Positions 1-8,869 of a DNA stretch of 64,000 nt are shown piece after piece. How positions within the stretch are numbered: the stretch's first letter is position 1; every line of letters starts with the position of its first letter. The stretch covers positions 2,542,001 to 2,606,000 of the forward strand of contig NZ_CP098812.1 of the NCBI RefSeq assembly GCF_036825535.1. Direction: 5' to 3'. The stretch is from Parasalinivibrio latis (GTDB lineage Bacteria; Pseudomonadota; Gammaproteobacteria; Enterobacterales; Vibrionaceae). The notes under the pieces were generated by a model. The model was not told where the DNA came from and searched no databases. It saw only the letters and a list, made by a program, of their open reading frames with translations. The translations under genes and the position numbers were made by a program.

Positions 1-1253
1 ATCAACGCTTCGATTTCTGCCACTTCGTCATCTTCACCGGCATCACCTTTGAAGAATGCCTCTGGCTCCTGAGCCAGCAGGCCCAGTACATCACCCAGTT
101 CACGCATACGCGCACCCAGCGCAGACGCGGTCGCCAGATCTTCACCTTTCAGGCGGTTAATCTCGCGCGCCATGTCAAACAGCACTGAATAGGCTTCTGG
201 TGTGTTGAAGTCGTCATCCATTGCTTCTTTGAAGCGGGCGACAAACTCTTCACCACCGGCAGCTTCCACGTTGTCCAGACCACGCAGCGAGTTGTACAGG
301 CGCTCCAGTGAGGCACGAGCCTGCTTTAGGTTCTCTTCGCTGTAGTTCAGCTGGCTGCGGTAATGGCCTGACATCAGGAAGTAGCGCACAGTTTCCGGGT
401 CAAAGTGAGCCAGAACATCACGGATAGTAAAGAAGTTACCCAGTGACTTGGACATCTTTTCACGGTCAACCATTACCATGCCACTGTGCATCCAGGTATT
501 TACATACTGGGTATCATGGGCACAGCAGGACTGGGCAATTTCATTTTCGTGGTGTGGGAACTGCAGATCAGAGCCGCCACCATGGATGTCAAAGTGATCG
601 CCCAGAATCGCTGAGTTCATAGCAGAACACTCAATATGCCAGCCTGGACGGCCCGGTCCCCAAGGTGATTCCCAGGTAGGCTCACCAGGCTTTGACATCT
701 TCCACAGCACAAAGTCCAGTGGGCTGCGCTTGGCTTCCTCAATATTCACACGGGCGCCGGCTTGAAGCTGGTCAAGGTCTTGCTTTGACAGCTTGCCGTA
801 CTCATCAAACTTGCTCACTTCAAACATCACGTCACCGTTACTGGCAACGTAGGCGAAACCACGCTCGATCAGTTTTTCAACCAGCGCAATGATTTCCGCA
901 ATGAATTGGGTCGCACGAGGCTCGACATCCGGACGCATCATGTTCAGGGCATCAAAGTCTGCATGCATGTCACCGATCAGGCGCTCAGTCAGTGATTCAC
1001 AGCTTTCGCCATTTTCAGCCGCGCGTTTGATGATCTTGTCGTCAATGTCCGTGATATTACGTACAAACTTCAGGTCGTAACCTGAGTAACGCAAATAACG
1101 GGATACCACATCGAACGAAACAAATGTACGGCCATGACCGATGTGACACAGATCATAAATTGTTACCCCACAAACATACATGCCAACTTTACCTGGCACG
1201 ATTGGTTTGAATTCCTCTTTTTGTCGGGTCAATGTGTTGTAGATCTTCAACAT
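1..1253 (-). CDS. cysS: Cysteinyl-tRNA synthetase (3' end outside window)
   Basis: Charges tRNA-Cys with cysteine in the cytoplasm. About 417 residues are visible of a family length near 460; the C-terminus lies beyond base 1. From the ATG at 1253 the protein reads MLKIYNTLTRQKEEF, then a zinc-ligand Cys at residue 28 (YVCGVT), the class I HIGH motif at residues 37-40, and KMSKS (EKMSKSLGN) near residue 266. The WHIECSAM and HHENE segments are typical of CysRS. It is divergent from ppiB, the arrangement known from E. coli. Truncation by the window edge is the only oddity. Confidence 0.97.
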   Translation of the reverse strand, partial: MLKIYNTLTRQKEEFKPIVPGKVGMYVCGVTIYDLCHIGHGRTFVSFDVVSRYLRYSGYDLKFVRNITDIDDKIIKRAAENGESCESLTERLIGDMHADFDALNMMRPDVEPRATQFIAEIIALVEKLIERGFAYVASNGDVMFEVSKFDEYGKLSKQDLDQLQAGARVNIEEAKRSPLDFVLWKMSKPGEPTWESPWGPGRPGWHIECSAMNSAILGDHFDIHGGGSDLQFPHHENEIAQSCCAHDTQYVNTWMHSGMVMVDREKMSKSLGNFFTIRDVLAHFDPETVRYFLMSGHYRSQLNYSEENLKQARASLERLYNSLRGLDNVEAAGGEEFVARFKEAMDDDFNTPEAYSVLFDMAREINRLKGEDLATASALGARMRELGDVLGLLAQEPEAFFKGDAGEDDEVAEIEAL

Positions 1254-1370
1254 AATGTCTTGTGTCTCGGTCTTATAGATAATGGGATTGAGAAGGGATA
1301 TTAGACCTTTTGCCGTCCCTTTTAGCAAGGCCGGAAAAGCGCCGGTTTACGAATTTTCGCACACCAGAAG

Positions 1371-1399
1371 TGGCACAATTCACTACAGTTAATTAGAAT
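1371..1399 (+). promoter_or_regulatory. Candidate sigma-70 promoter of ppiB
   Basis: A -35-like TGGCAC (1371-1376), a 17-base spacer and a -10-like TAGAAT (1394-1399) lie 38 bases upstream of the ppiB ATG. Spacing and match are good but unproven. A ribosome site (AGGA) lies just before the start codon. Confidence 0.5.
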
Positions 1400-1437
1400 C
1401 GGCCCGTAAACTTACTCGTTACTGACAGGACATCATC

Positions 1438-1935
1438 ATGGTAACACTGCACACCACCTTTGGTGACATCAAACTAAAACTGAACGCGGAGAAAGCCCCG
1501 GAAACCGTGGCAAACTTCCTTAGCTACTGCCGTGACGGTTTCTACGACAACACCCTGTTCCACCGTGTAATCGACGGATTCATGATCCAGGGCGGCGGCC
1601 TTGAGTCAGGCATGCAGGAAAAAGAAACCCGTGCTCCTATCGTCAACGAGGCGGACAACGGCCTGAGCAACGTAACCGGTACCATTGCTATGGCACGTAC
1701 TATGGAACCGCACTCTGCGTCTTCCCAGTTCTTCATCAACGTGAACGACAATCTGTTCCTGGACCACAAAGGCAAAAACTCTCAGGGTTGGGGCTACTGT
1801 GTATTCGGTGAAGTGGTTGAGGGTATGGACGTCGTCAACAAGATCAAAGGTGTATCAACCGGCAACTACGGTTACATGCACCAGGACGTACCTCTTGATG
1901 AAGTGCTGATCACTGGCACTACTATCGAGGAATAA
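1438..1935 (+). CDS. ppiB: Peptidyl-prolyl cis-trans isomerase B (cytoplasmic cyclophilin)
   Basis: Catalyses cis-trans isomerisation of proline peptide bonds during folding. The 165 residues form a single cyclophilin domain with the FHRVIDGFMIQGG signature (residues 41-53), the SSQFFIN segment and the C-terminal FGEVVEGMDVV block. There is no signal peptide, so it is the cytoplasmic PpiB rather than periplasmic PpiA. The ATG at 1438 has a ribosome site (AGGA) 8 bases upstream. A hairpin terminator follows the stop codon directly, before lpxH. Confidence 0.96.
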   Translation: MVTLHTTFGDIKLKLNAEKAPETVANFLSYCRDGFYDNTLFHRVIDGFMIQGGGLESGMQEKETRAPIVNEADNGLSNVTGTIAMARTMEPHSASSQFFINVNDNLFLDHKGKNSQGWGYCVFGEVVEGMDVVNKIKGVSTGNYGYMHQDVPLDEVLITGTTIEE

Positions 1936-1943
1936 TCCCTCCA

Positions 1944-1967
1944 AGGGCAGCCTCGCTGCCCTTTTTG
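1944..1967 (+). terminator. Intrinsic terminator after ppiB
   Basis: The inverted repeat GGGCAG/CTGCCC with a 5-base loop is followed by a T-rich run. It ends 13 bases before the lpxH start codon, so it may attenuate readthrough from ppiB into lpxH. Confidence 0.75.
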
Positions 1968-1979
1968 TTTACGCCATCT

Positions 1980-2714
1980 ATGACGACACTATTTATTTCT
2001 GATCTTCACCTCAGTGCTGACCGTCCTGACATTGCGGCCTGCTTCCTGCACTTTATGGAAACGGAGGCCCGCCAATGTGAGGCACTATATGTGCTCGGGG
2101 ATCTTTTTGAATCCTGGATTGGTGACGATGACGATACCCCGTTCCACCGCCAGGTTATTCAGGCATTCCGAAACCTGACCGCGAGCGGCGTCCCCTGCTA
2201 TTTTATTCACGGAAACCGTGATTTCCTGATTGGAAAACGATTTGCCCGCGAATCCGGCATCCAGCTCATGGATGAACATAGTGTTATTGACCTTTACGGA
2301 ACACCAGCGCTAATTCTCCATGGGGACACCCTTTGCACGCGTGATGAAGGCTACCAAGCTTACCGGCGGAAAGTGCATAACAAGTTCATCCAGTGGCTCT
2401 ATTTCCGCCTGCCGCTTAGTGCACGTCGTAACATTGGTAACAAACTGCGTTCAAAGAGCAGCGAAGAAAACCAACACAAATCCTATGAAATCATGGATGT
2501 AACCCCGGAAGAGGTTGATACGCAATTTGCCCGGCACCAGGTTCCACTGATGATACACGGCCACACCCACCGTCCTGCAGTCCATGAGACTGGTAATGAC
2601 GGAAAAACACTAACCCGCATTGTTTTGGGTGACTGGTACGAACACGGTTCTGTGCTTGTCTGTACCCCTCAGGGGCAAACATTGGAAAGCCGCCCATTTA
2701 CTACGAAAGCGTAA
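1980..2714 (+). CDS. lpxH: UDP-2,3-diacylglucosamine diphosphatase
   Basis: Fourth step of lipid A synthesis: hydrolyses UDP-2,3-diacylglucosamine to lipid X and UMP at the inner membrane. The 244-residue calcineurin-like phosphoesterase shows Asp8 and His10 (SDLH), GDLFE at residues 40-44, GNRDF near 78 and the C-terminal HGHTHRP metal ligands. I take the ATG at 1980; a TTG at 1965 would add only five residues and lies in the terminator tail. No good Shine-Dalgarno is visible because the ppiB terminator occupies that position. Four bases separate its stop from the next gene. Confidence 0.95.
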   Translation: MTTLFISDLHLSADRPDIAACFLHFMETEARQCEALYVLGDLFESWIGDDDDTPFHRQVIQAFRNLTASGVPCYFIHGNRDFLIGKRFARESGIQLMDEHSVIDLYGTPALILHGDTLCTRDEGYQAYRRKVHNKFIQWLYFRLPLSARRNIGNKLRSKSSEENQHKSYEIMDVTPEEVDTQFARHQVPLMIHGHTHRPAVHETGNDGKTLTRIVLGDWYEHGSVLVCTPQGQTLESRPFTTKA

Positions 2715-2717
2715 ACC

Positions 2718-3200
2718 ATGACTGAATTGAAAGACCTTTGCCCTTGTGGCACCCAACAACCTTATTCGGCTTGTTGTGAGCCCGTTCATCACAACCCGAC
2801 TCATGCGCAGCACCCGGAACAGTTGATGCGCAGCCGCTACAGCGCCCATGTGAAGGGGTTGGTTGATTACGTTGTTGATACTTACCACCCAAGCTGTAAT
2901 GCCGCAGATTACCGGGAAGCAATCGCGGAATCCGTCCATGGTGACTGGCGTATGCTTGAGGTACTGAACAGCTCAGTGGAACCAAATGGCAAGCAAGGCT
3001 ATGTGGAATTCAAAGCCTGGTATATGGAAAACGGCAAGCTGACCCATATGCATGAGAAGTCGCGCTTCGTGCGCGAGCCTGTGGAAGGTGGCGAGCAGTG
3101 GTTCTACATTGACGGCGAGCACCCCAAAGCAGAGAAAGTCGGCCGAAACGATCCTTGCCCATGTGGCAGTGGAAAGAAATTCAAAAAATGCTGCGGTTAA
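2718..3200 (+). CDS. ychJ: YchJ family SEC-C motif protein
   Basis: Function is not established for this family (UPF0225). The 160-residue protein carries two cysteine-rich SEC-C type zinc motifs, one at each end: CPCGTQQPYSACC (residues 8-20) and DPCPCGSGKKFKKCC at the C-terminus. The middle resembles a small NTF2-like fold with a conserved LMRSRYSAHV stretch. It follows lpxH by three bases and is probably co-transcribed. It converges on the regulator at 3242, with no clear terminator in the 41-base gap. Confidence 0.88.
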   Translation: MTELKDLCPCGTQQPYSACCEPVHHNPTHAQHPEQLMRSRYSAHVKGLVDYVVDTYHPSCNAADYREAIAESVHGDWRMLEVLNSSVEPNGKQGYVEFKAWYMENGKLTHMHEKSRFVREPVEGGEQWFYIDGEHPKAEKVGRNDPCPCGSGKKFKKCCG

Positions 3201-3241
3201 TCGCAGCATTCATTATGGCGTCAGATTCTTAGGTATCATTA

Positions 3242-4102
3242 TCAGACAAATTTCCTAAACAGCCTCGCCTTATCAAGCAATGCTTCCAGATCTTTCATCC
3301 GGTTACGGGTGTCCGGCCAGATGGTTGACTGAACCGCCTCAATCAATGCTTCAAGCAGAAAAGAGACCGCCACGGTTGAATCCCACGCAGAAGGCACTTC
3401 GATGCGGGAGTGGAAAACATGCTGGGCAATTTTAGTGGCCGGGGAGCCCCACTGGTCAGTGAACAAAATTAATTCTACATTCCGGCTACGGGCTATTTCT
3501 GCCAGGGTCAGAATGTCATTCTCGTAACGACGGATGTCGAATACCACCAGCACATCACCCGGTCGCATGTTAATGACATAATGCGGCCAACTGTTAGCGT
3601 TTGGTTCCACCAATGTTACATTTGGCCTAATCACCTGCATATGGGTATAGAAATACTCGGCCAGAGAATGGGTAATCCGCCCGCCCACAATGTACAGCGC
3701 ATTCTCCGTACGTGAGATTGACTCAACCACACGATCAAAATCTGCCGTATCGATCTGGCTGACGGTCTGGAGAATATTATTCATCACCGCATCAGCAAAC
3801 TGGCTGAGGATATGCCCGTCCCCACTCGTGACAATGCGGTCATGCTTCTCCAGTGGATTGGTCAGCGTATCACCCAACTCACCTTTTATATGGCGCTGCA
3901 TGTCCGGAAAGCCTTTGAAACCAAGCTTTCTAGCCATTCTTCCCGCAGTAGGTGTGGATACCTTCGCCGCTTCCGACAGTGAAACAACCGTTCCCATCGC
4001 TGAAACCGGATAACTTTCCAACATGATGTTGGCAAGCTGTTTCTCCGCTCGTGTCAGAGATGTAAAGGCTTCTTTGATTTTATCTGCAACCGTCATCTTC
4101 AT
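3242..4102 (-). CDS. RpiR/MurR family transcriptional regulator
   Basis: A 286-residue regulator with an N-terminal RpiR-type helix-turn-helix (residues about 5-75, with TRAEKQLANIML and LSEAAKVSTPTAGRMARKLGFKGF) and a C-terminal SIS domain (about 115-260). SIS domains usually bind phosphosugars, but several RpiR proteins control amine or amino acid catabolism. It is divergent from the TRAP/gamma-glutamylation operon across a 212-base gap containing repeat elements, so it is probably that operon's regulator. The start could also be the ATG six bases downstream. Confidence 0.9.
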   Translation of the reverse strand: MKMTVADKIKEAFTSLTRAEKQLANIMLESYPVSAMGTVVSLSEAAKVSTPTAGRMARKLGFKGFPDMQRHIKGELGDTLTNPLEKHDRIVTSGDGHILSQFADAVMNNILQTVSQIDTADFDRVVESISRTENALYIVGGRITHSLAEYFYTHMQVIRPNVTLVEPNANSWPHYVINMRPGDVLVVFDIRRYENDILTLAEIARSRNVELILFTDQWGSPATKIAQHVFHSRIEVPSAWDSTVAVSFLLEALIEAVQSTIWPDTRNRMKDLEALLDKARLFRKFV

Positions 4103-4179
4103 CGCTAACTAGCCAAATTCTCCCCGTTTTCTATATTCAAACATAACACGCTTCAAAAACGAGAAAAAATTATTTTGTA

Positions 4180-4220
4180 AAATTCTTGACAGAAATTCTT
4201 TTGCTGTAATTATTAGTACA
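4180..4220 (+). promoter_or_regulatory. Candidate promoter and operator of the TRAP operon
   Basis: A perfect -35 hexamer TTGACA lies at 4186-4191, with an AT-rich -10 region (ATTATT, 4209-4214). It overlaps an 8-base direct repeat AAATTCTT (4180-4187 and 4193-4200, period 13) and an imperfect palindrome TGTA-N8-TACA (4205-4220). The last resembles sites used by RpiR-family members such as HexR. Placement over the promoter suggests control by the adjacent regulator; this is inference. Confidence 0.45.
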
Positions 4221-4314
4221 TCCGATTTACATTAACCAACATGCAACATCAGAATAACAATCACAAGGCTGTTCCCATAAAAAGGAAACAGAACCGACAT
4301 CAGGGAAGAGGAAA

Positions 4315-4899
4315 ATGCAGTTACCTAAAACCGATGACCCGATATTGTGCCTGCCACGCTTTTTGTGGCGGTACGTGATCGTGGTTGAAGCGGTCAACCG
4401 GAAAATGGGTCGCTTCGCCATGTATCTTGTATTTGTAATGATGGGAATACTTCTTTATTCCTCCATTACAAAAACGTTTTTTCTGCCCGCACTCTGGACA
4501 CTGGAAATGGCGCAGTTCGTCATGGTGGCTTTCTACATGATGGGAGGCCCCTATTCGATGCAACTTAACGCCCATGTTCGTATGGATTTGCTTTACGGCG
4601 AATGGTCTCACCGTAAACGTGCATGGATAGACTCCTTCACCGTACTTTTCCTTATCCTTTATCTCGTCATCCTGCTTTATGGCGGTATCTCCAGCACAGA
4701 TTACGCACTTCAGTACGGAGAGCGCAGCTACTCTGCCTGGCGCCCGTATATGGCCCCCATCAAGATCCTGATGTGTATCAGCATATTCATGATGCTGTTG
4801 CAGGCTACAGCAGCGTTGCTGCGTGATATCGCTTTCCTTAAGTCAGGAAAAACCATCAATCCTACATCGAACGAAAACGAAGAAGCAGGAGATGTTTGA
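4315..4899 (+). CDS. TRAP transporter small permease (DctQ type)
   Basis: Small membrane subunit of a tripartite ATP-independent periplasmic transporter, which couples sodium import to solute uptake. The 194 residues hold four predicted membrane segments (about 33-55, 60-82, 105-128, 148-170), matching DctQ architecture. The ATG at 4315 has a ribosome site (AAGAGGAAA). Its stop codon overlaps the start of the large permease (TGATG), so the two subunits are probably translationally coupled. Confidence 0.92.
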   Translation: MQLPKTDDPILCLPRFLWRYVIVVEAVNRKMGRFAMYLVFVMMGILLYSSITKTFFLPALWTLEMAQFVMVAFYMMGGPYSMQLNAHVRMDLLYGEWSHRKRAWIDSFTVLFLILYLVILLYGGISSTDYALQYGERSYSAWRPYMAPIKILMCISIFMMLLQATAALLRDIAFLKSGKTINPTSNENEEAGDV

Positions 4900-6221
4900 T
4901 GAGCTATGAATTAATTGCCCTGCTGATGTTTGCATCAATGATGTTGATGCTATTGACGGGCCAACGAGTCTTTGCCGCTATCGGTTCTGTCGCCGTTATT
5001 GCAGCACTTTTACTTTGGGGCGACGGTGGCTCTGAGATTGCCTTCAGCGCTGGTATGAAACTGATGAAGTGGTACCCGCTTCTCACGCTGCCCCTCTTTA
5101 TATATATGGGTTACATGCTTTCAGAATCCGGCATCGCGGAAGATCTTTACAAGATGTTCCATGTCTGGATGGGCCCGCTGAATGGCGGCCTGGCAATCGG
5201 TACTATCTTCCTTATGGTAGTGGTTTCTGCCATGAATGGTTTGAGTGTTGCCGGTATGGCAATCGGAGCCACCATTGCACTGCCCGAACTATTGCGCCGA
5301 GGTTACGACAAAATAATGGTGACCGGGGTCATACAGGCAGGCAGCTCCCTGGGGATCCTTGTCCCACCGAGTGTAGTATTGGTGCTCTACGGTATGATTG
5401 CACGCCAGCCCGTGGGCCAGCTTTGGCTTGCCGGTGTGTTCCCAGGCTTGCTGATGGCGACTTTGTTTATCGTCTATATCGTCGTACGCTGTAAACTGCA
5501 GCCCTCCCTTGGGCCTGCACTGCCGCCTGAAGAGCGCAATGTCCCGCTCAAAGAGAAACTGTTACTGCTGCGCGCCGGTATTACACCCCTCCTTATTTTT
5601 ATCTCCATGACTGGCCTGTTCCTGACTGGCGTTACCAGCCTGGTTGAGAGCTCAGCCGTGGGGGCACTGTCTGCCACAATCGCTGCAATTGCCAAACGCC
5701 GCCTGAATAAAAAGGTGATGGAAGAGACCTTGCGTAAGACGCTTGCCATCAGCTGTATGTTCATGTGGATTATTCTCGCCGCACTCTGTTTTGGCGCAGT
5801 ATTTGATGGCATTGGTGCTGTAAAAGCCATTGAAGCATTCTTCGTTGACCGCCTGGGCCTGTCTCCTTGGGAGATCCTGATCCTGATGCAGCTTTCTTAC
5901 CTCATTATGGGGACCTTCCTGGACGATACCGCCATGCTGGTCATCGTCGCACCGCTGTTCGTGCCATTGGTCAAGGCTCTGGGTTTCGATCTGCTCTGGT
6001 ATGGCGTGCTTTACACCATTACCTGCCAGATCGCCTACATGACGCCACCGTTTGGCTACAACCTGTTCCTCATGCGGGCAATGGCACCACCAGAAGTCAC
6101 TTTGAAGGACATTTACACCTCAATCATTCCATTTGTCTGCATCATGCTGTTTGGACTGATTCTGGTAATGGTCTTCCCACAATTGGCGTTGTGGTTACCT
6201 GAATACCACTACAGCCGATAA
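4899..6221 (+). CDS. TRAP transporter large permease (DctM type)
   Basis: Large channel-forming subunit of the TRAP system. About 440 residues with roughly 12 hydrophobic segments. Family features include the GSSLGILVPPSVVLVLYGMI block and the C-terminal MTPPFGYNLFLM motif. I take the ATG at 4899, overlapping the dctQ stop, rather than the in-frame TTG three bases earlier. Followed after 94 bases by the binding protein gene. Confidence 0.95.
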   Translation: MSYELIALLMFASMMLMLLTGQRVFAAIGSVAVIAALLLWGDGGSEIAFSAGMKLMKWYPLLTLPLFIYMGYMLSESGIAEDLYKMFHVWMGPLNGGLAIGTIFLMVVVSAMNGLSVAGMAIGATIALPELLRRGYDKIMVTGVIQAGSSLGILVPPSVVLVLYGMIARQPVGQLWLAGVFPGLLMATLFIVYIVVRCKLQPSLGPALPPEERNVPLKEKLLLLRAGITPLLIFISMTGLFLTGVTSLVESSAVGALSATIAAIAKRRLNKKVMEETLRKTLAISCMFMWIILAALCFGAVFDGIGAVKAIEAFFVDRLGLSPWEILILMQLSYLIMGTFLDDTAMLVIVAPLFVPLVKALGFDLLWYGVLYTITCQIAYMTPPFGYNLFLMRAMAPPEVTLKDIYTSIIPFVCIMLFGLILVMVFPQLALWLPEYHYSR

Positions 6222-6315
6222 ACAAAAAGTGAAGCTACATAGGTAAAACACAAAGCGTTTCCGGGTCCCAGGGATACCGGGTCAATGACACGAACACTCC
6301 AAGGAGGAAAGTAAG

Positions 6316-7368
6316 ATGACCAGCAGACGCGATTTTCTGAAAAAAGCAGGAGCTGCCTCAGTTGCCGGTGCTACCGCCGTTGTCGGTGCACCCGCTATTG
6401 CGACATCGAAAACGCCAATTAAGTGGCGCCTGCAAACCTACGCAGGCCCAGCACTGGCAGAGCACGTTATCAAACCAGCGATTGATGCGTTCAACGCAGC
6501 AGCAAACGGCGAGATGGTAATTGAGCTCTACTACGCAGACCAACTGGTTCCAACCGGTGAACTGTTCCGCGCCATGCAGCGCGGCACAATTGACGCAGTG
6601 CAGTCCGATGACGACTCCATTGCAGCACCGGTAGATGTGTCGGTATTCGGTGGTTACTTCCCGTTTGCCACCCGTTACAGCCTCGATGTACCGGTATTGT
6701 TTAACCAATATGGCCTGGCCGATATCTGGAAAGAAGCCTACGACGAAGTTGAGGGTGTCACCTGGCTGAGTGCCGGCGCATGGGATCCTTGCCATTTTGC
6801 AACCGTAGATCCAATCCGCAGCGTTGCTGACCTGAAAGGCAAGCGGGTATTTACTTTCCCAACTGCCGGCCGCTTCCTGTCACGCTTTGGTGTTATTCCT
6901 GTCACCCTCCCTTGGGAAGATGTGGAAGTTGCCATGCAGACTGGGGAGCTTGACGGTATCGCATGGTCAGGTATCACCGAGGACTACACCGTAGGTTGGG
7001 CTGATGTAACGAAATACTTCCTGACCAACAACATTTCCGGTGCATGGTGCGGCTCTTTCTTTGCCAACTCTGAACGCTGGGATGCCTTGCCACCACACCT
7101 GAAAACGCTGTTCCAGCTGTGCATGGACAGTTCCCACTACTACCGCCAGCACTGGTACTGGGGTGGAGAAGCCAAGTTGCGTGTCGAAGGCACCAAACTG
7201 GAGCTGACCACCATTCCAGATGCGGAGTGGGCTCAGGTAGAAAACGAAGCATTTAAGTTCTGGGATGAAATAGCGAAGACCAGCCCACGGGCACAGAAGG
7301 TTGTCGATATCTTCAAGAAGTACAACGCGGATATGCAAAAAGCCGGTAAACCATACCGCTACAGCTAA
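6316..7368 (+). CDS. TRAP transporter substrate-binding protein (DctP type)
   Basis: Periplasmic receptor that delivers substrate to the QM permease. The 350-residue protein starts with a twin-arginine signal (SRRDFLKK, then an Ala-rich hydrophobic stretch ending near APAIA), so export is probably by Tat. DctP features include KGKRVFTFPTAGRFL and the WEDVEVAMQTGELDG block. Most family members bind carboxylates or zwitterions through an arginine, so the ligand probably has an acidic group unless the site has diverged. A strong AAGGAGGAAAG ribosome site precedes the ATG, and a stem-loop follows the stop. Confidence 0.94.
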   Translation: MTSRRDFLKKAGAASVAGATAVVGAPAIATSKTPIKWRLQTYAGPALAEHVIKPAIDAFNAAANGEMVIELYYADQLVPTGELFRAMQRGTIDAVQSDDDSIAAPVDVSVFGGYFPFATRYSLDVPVLFNQYGLADIWKEAYDEVEGVTWLSAGAWDPCHFATVDPIRSVADLKGKRVFTFPTAGRFLSRFGVIPVTLPWEDVEVAMQTGELDGIAWSGITEDYTVGWADVTKYFLTNNISGAWCGSFFANSERWDALPPHLKTLFQLCMDSSHYYRQHWYWGGEAKLRVEGTKLELTTIPDAEWAQVENEAFKFWDEIAKTSPRAQKVVDIFKKYNADMQKAGKPYRYS

Positions 7369-7407
7369 TCGCAGCACCCCAAAACATAAAGATGTAACAA
7401 AACAAAC

Positions 7408-7427
7408 GGGGCAGCATGCACTGCCCC
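7408..7427 (+). other. Intra-operon stem-loop after the binding-protein gene
   Basis: A perfect 7-base stem GGGGCAG/CTGCCCC with a 6-base loop lies 40 bases after the dctP stop and 59 bases before the next start. It has no long T-run, so it more likely stabilises the upstream mRNA or partly attenuates transcription than fully terminates it. Such elements often raise binding-protein levels over enzymes. Confidence 0.55.
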
Positions 7428-7485
7428 TTGTTTACCCAACTTTAGGCCCGGAATTCCGGCCCCAAATTGAATATGGAGCGCAATC

Positions 7486-8853
7486 ATGGACGCCAGGGAA
7501 GTCAAAACGATTGAAGACGCCAAGCGCATTGTGACCGAGAGAGGACTGACCCACATTAAGGTTGGACTGTTTGACAACGACGGTATTATGCGCGGCAAGT
7601 ACATGTCGAAAGACAAGTTTTTATCATCGTTAGACAGCGGCTTTGCTTTCTGTGATGTTGTACTTGGCTGGGATTCAAAAGACCAGCTTTATGATAATGC
7701 AGAGTTTACCGGCTGGCATACCGGCTATCCCGATGCCCCCTGCCGAATTCTGCCGGAAACCTGCCGCGATGTACTGGAAGAAGAAGGTATGTTGCTGTTT
7801 ATTGCAGAATTTACCGGTGAAGCTGAAACAGTATGCCCCCGGGGCGCACTCCGTCGCGTACTCAAAAAGTTTGACGAGCTTGGCTTTGATGCCTTCGCAG
7901 CCCTTGAATACGAATTTTTTGTCTTTAATGAAACACCCAAAAGTGTCCGTGAGAAAGGCTTCCGTAACCTTGACCCAATCACACCGGACTGGTTCGGGTA
8001 TTCAATGATCCGCAGCTCTGTCCATTCCGGGCTTTACCAAAAGCTGCTGGAAATGAGTGAGCAAATGGACTTCCCAATCGAGGGGATCCACACCGAAACA
8101 GGACCGGGTGTCGTTGAAGCTGCGTTAGCCGTTGATGATGCACTGAGCGCAGCCGACAAAGGCGCCCTGTTCAAGACCTTTACCAAGGTCCTTGCCCAGC
8201 GAAATGACCTGATGGCAACCTTTATGGCCAAGTGGAGCAACGACTGTCCCGGCCAGAGTGGACATATCCATATTTCCCTGCGTAACAAAGACGGCAGCAC
8301 AGCGTTCCATGACCCGTCCCAACCACACAACATGAGCAAAACCCAGCGCCATTTTGTTGCCGGCCTGCAAAGAATGATGCCGGAAGTGCTGGCGATGGTA
8401 GCTCCCACCATCAATGCATACCGCCGCATGATCCCCGGCTTCTGGGCACCAACCCATGCTACCTGGGGTGTTGAAAACCGTACGGTATCCCTGCGTGTTA
8501 TTCCCGGTTCAGAAAAGAGCCAGCGGGTTGAATACCGCATTGGCGCGGCTGATGCAAACCCCTACCTGGCACTTGCTGCTGCACTCGGATCGGGCCTTTG
8601 CGGCATCCTCAATGAATGGGAACCCGGTGAGCCAGTAGAAGGCAACGCGTACGATATGAAACACCCGAATGAGCTCAGCCTGCCACCAACGTTGTGGGAA
8701 GCGGCCCAGCGCCTGCGCCAGTCTCAACATGCACGGGAAGTCTTCGGTGATGCATTTGTTGAGCACTTTGCCGCCTCCCGAGAGTGGGAAGAACGTGAAT
8801 TCCGTAAAGCCGTAACCAGCTGGGAGCTGGACCGTTACTTCGAAATTATCTGA
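7486..8853 (+). CDS. Glutamine synthetase family protein, likely gamma-glutamyl-amine ligase
   Basis: A 455-residue member of the GS-I fold related to PuuA-type ligases, which join glutamate to an amine using ATP. Visible motifs: KVGLFDNDGIMRGKYM in the N-terminal domain, EYEFFVF metal ligands near residue 139, ETGPGVVE near 204, SGHIHISL near 262, and the WGVENRT and RVEYRIGAADANPYL blocks near the C-terminus. The neighbours are an aldehyde dehydrogenase, an alcohol dehydrogenase and an amidase-type amidotransferase, not nitrogen-assimilation genes. It is therefore probably catabolic, not the housekeeping glutamine synthetase. The exact substrate is unknown. Confidence 0.85.
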   Translation: MDAREVKTIEDAKRIVTERGLTHIKVGLFDNDGIMRGKYMSKDKFLSSLDSGFAFCDVVLGWDSKDQLYDNAEFTGWHTGYPDAPCRILPETCRDVLEEEGMLLFIAEFTGEAETVCPRGALRRVLKKFDELGFDAFAALEYEFFVFNETPKSVREKGFRNLDPITPDWFGYSMIRSSVHSGLYQKLLEMSEQMDFPIEGIHTETGPGVVEAALAVDDALSAADKGALFKTFTKVLAQRNDLMATFMAKWSNDCPGQSGHIHISLRNKDGSTAFHDPSQPHNMSKTQRHFVAGLQRMMPEVLAMVAPTINAYRRMIPGFWAPTHATWGVENRTVSLRVIPGSEKSQRVEYRIGAADANPYLALAAALGSGLCGILNEWEPGEPVEGNAYDMKHPNELSLPPTLWEAAQRLRQSQHAREVFGDAFVEHFAASREWEEREFRKAVTSWELDRYFEII

Positions 8854-8869
8854 TTTGGAGCCATAACAG

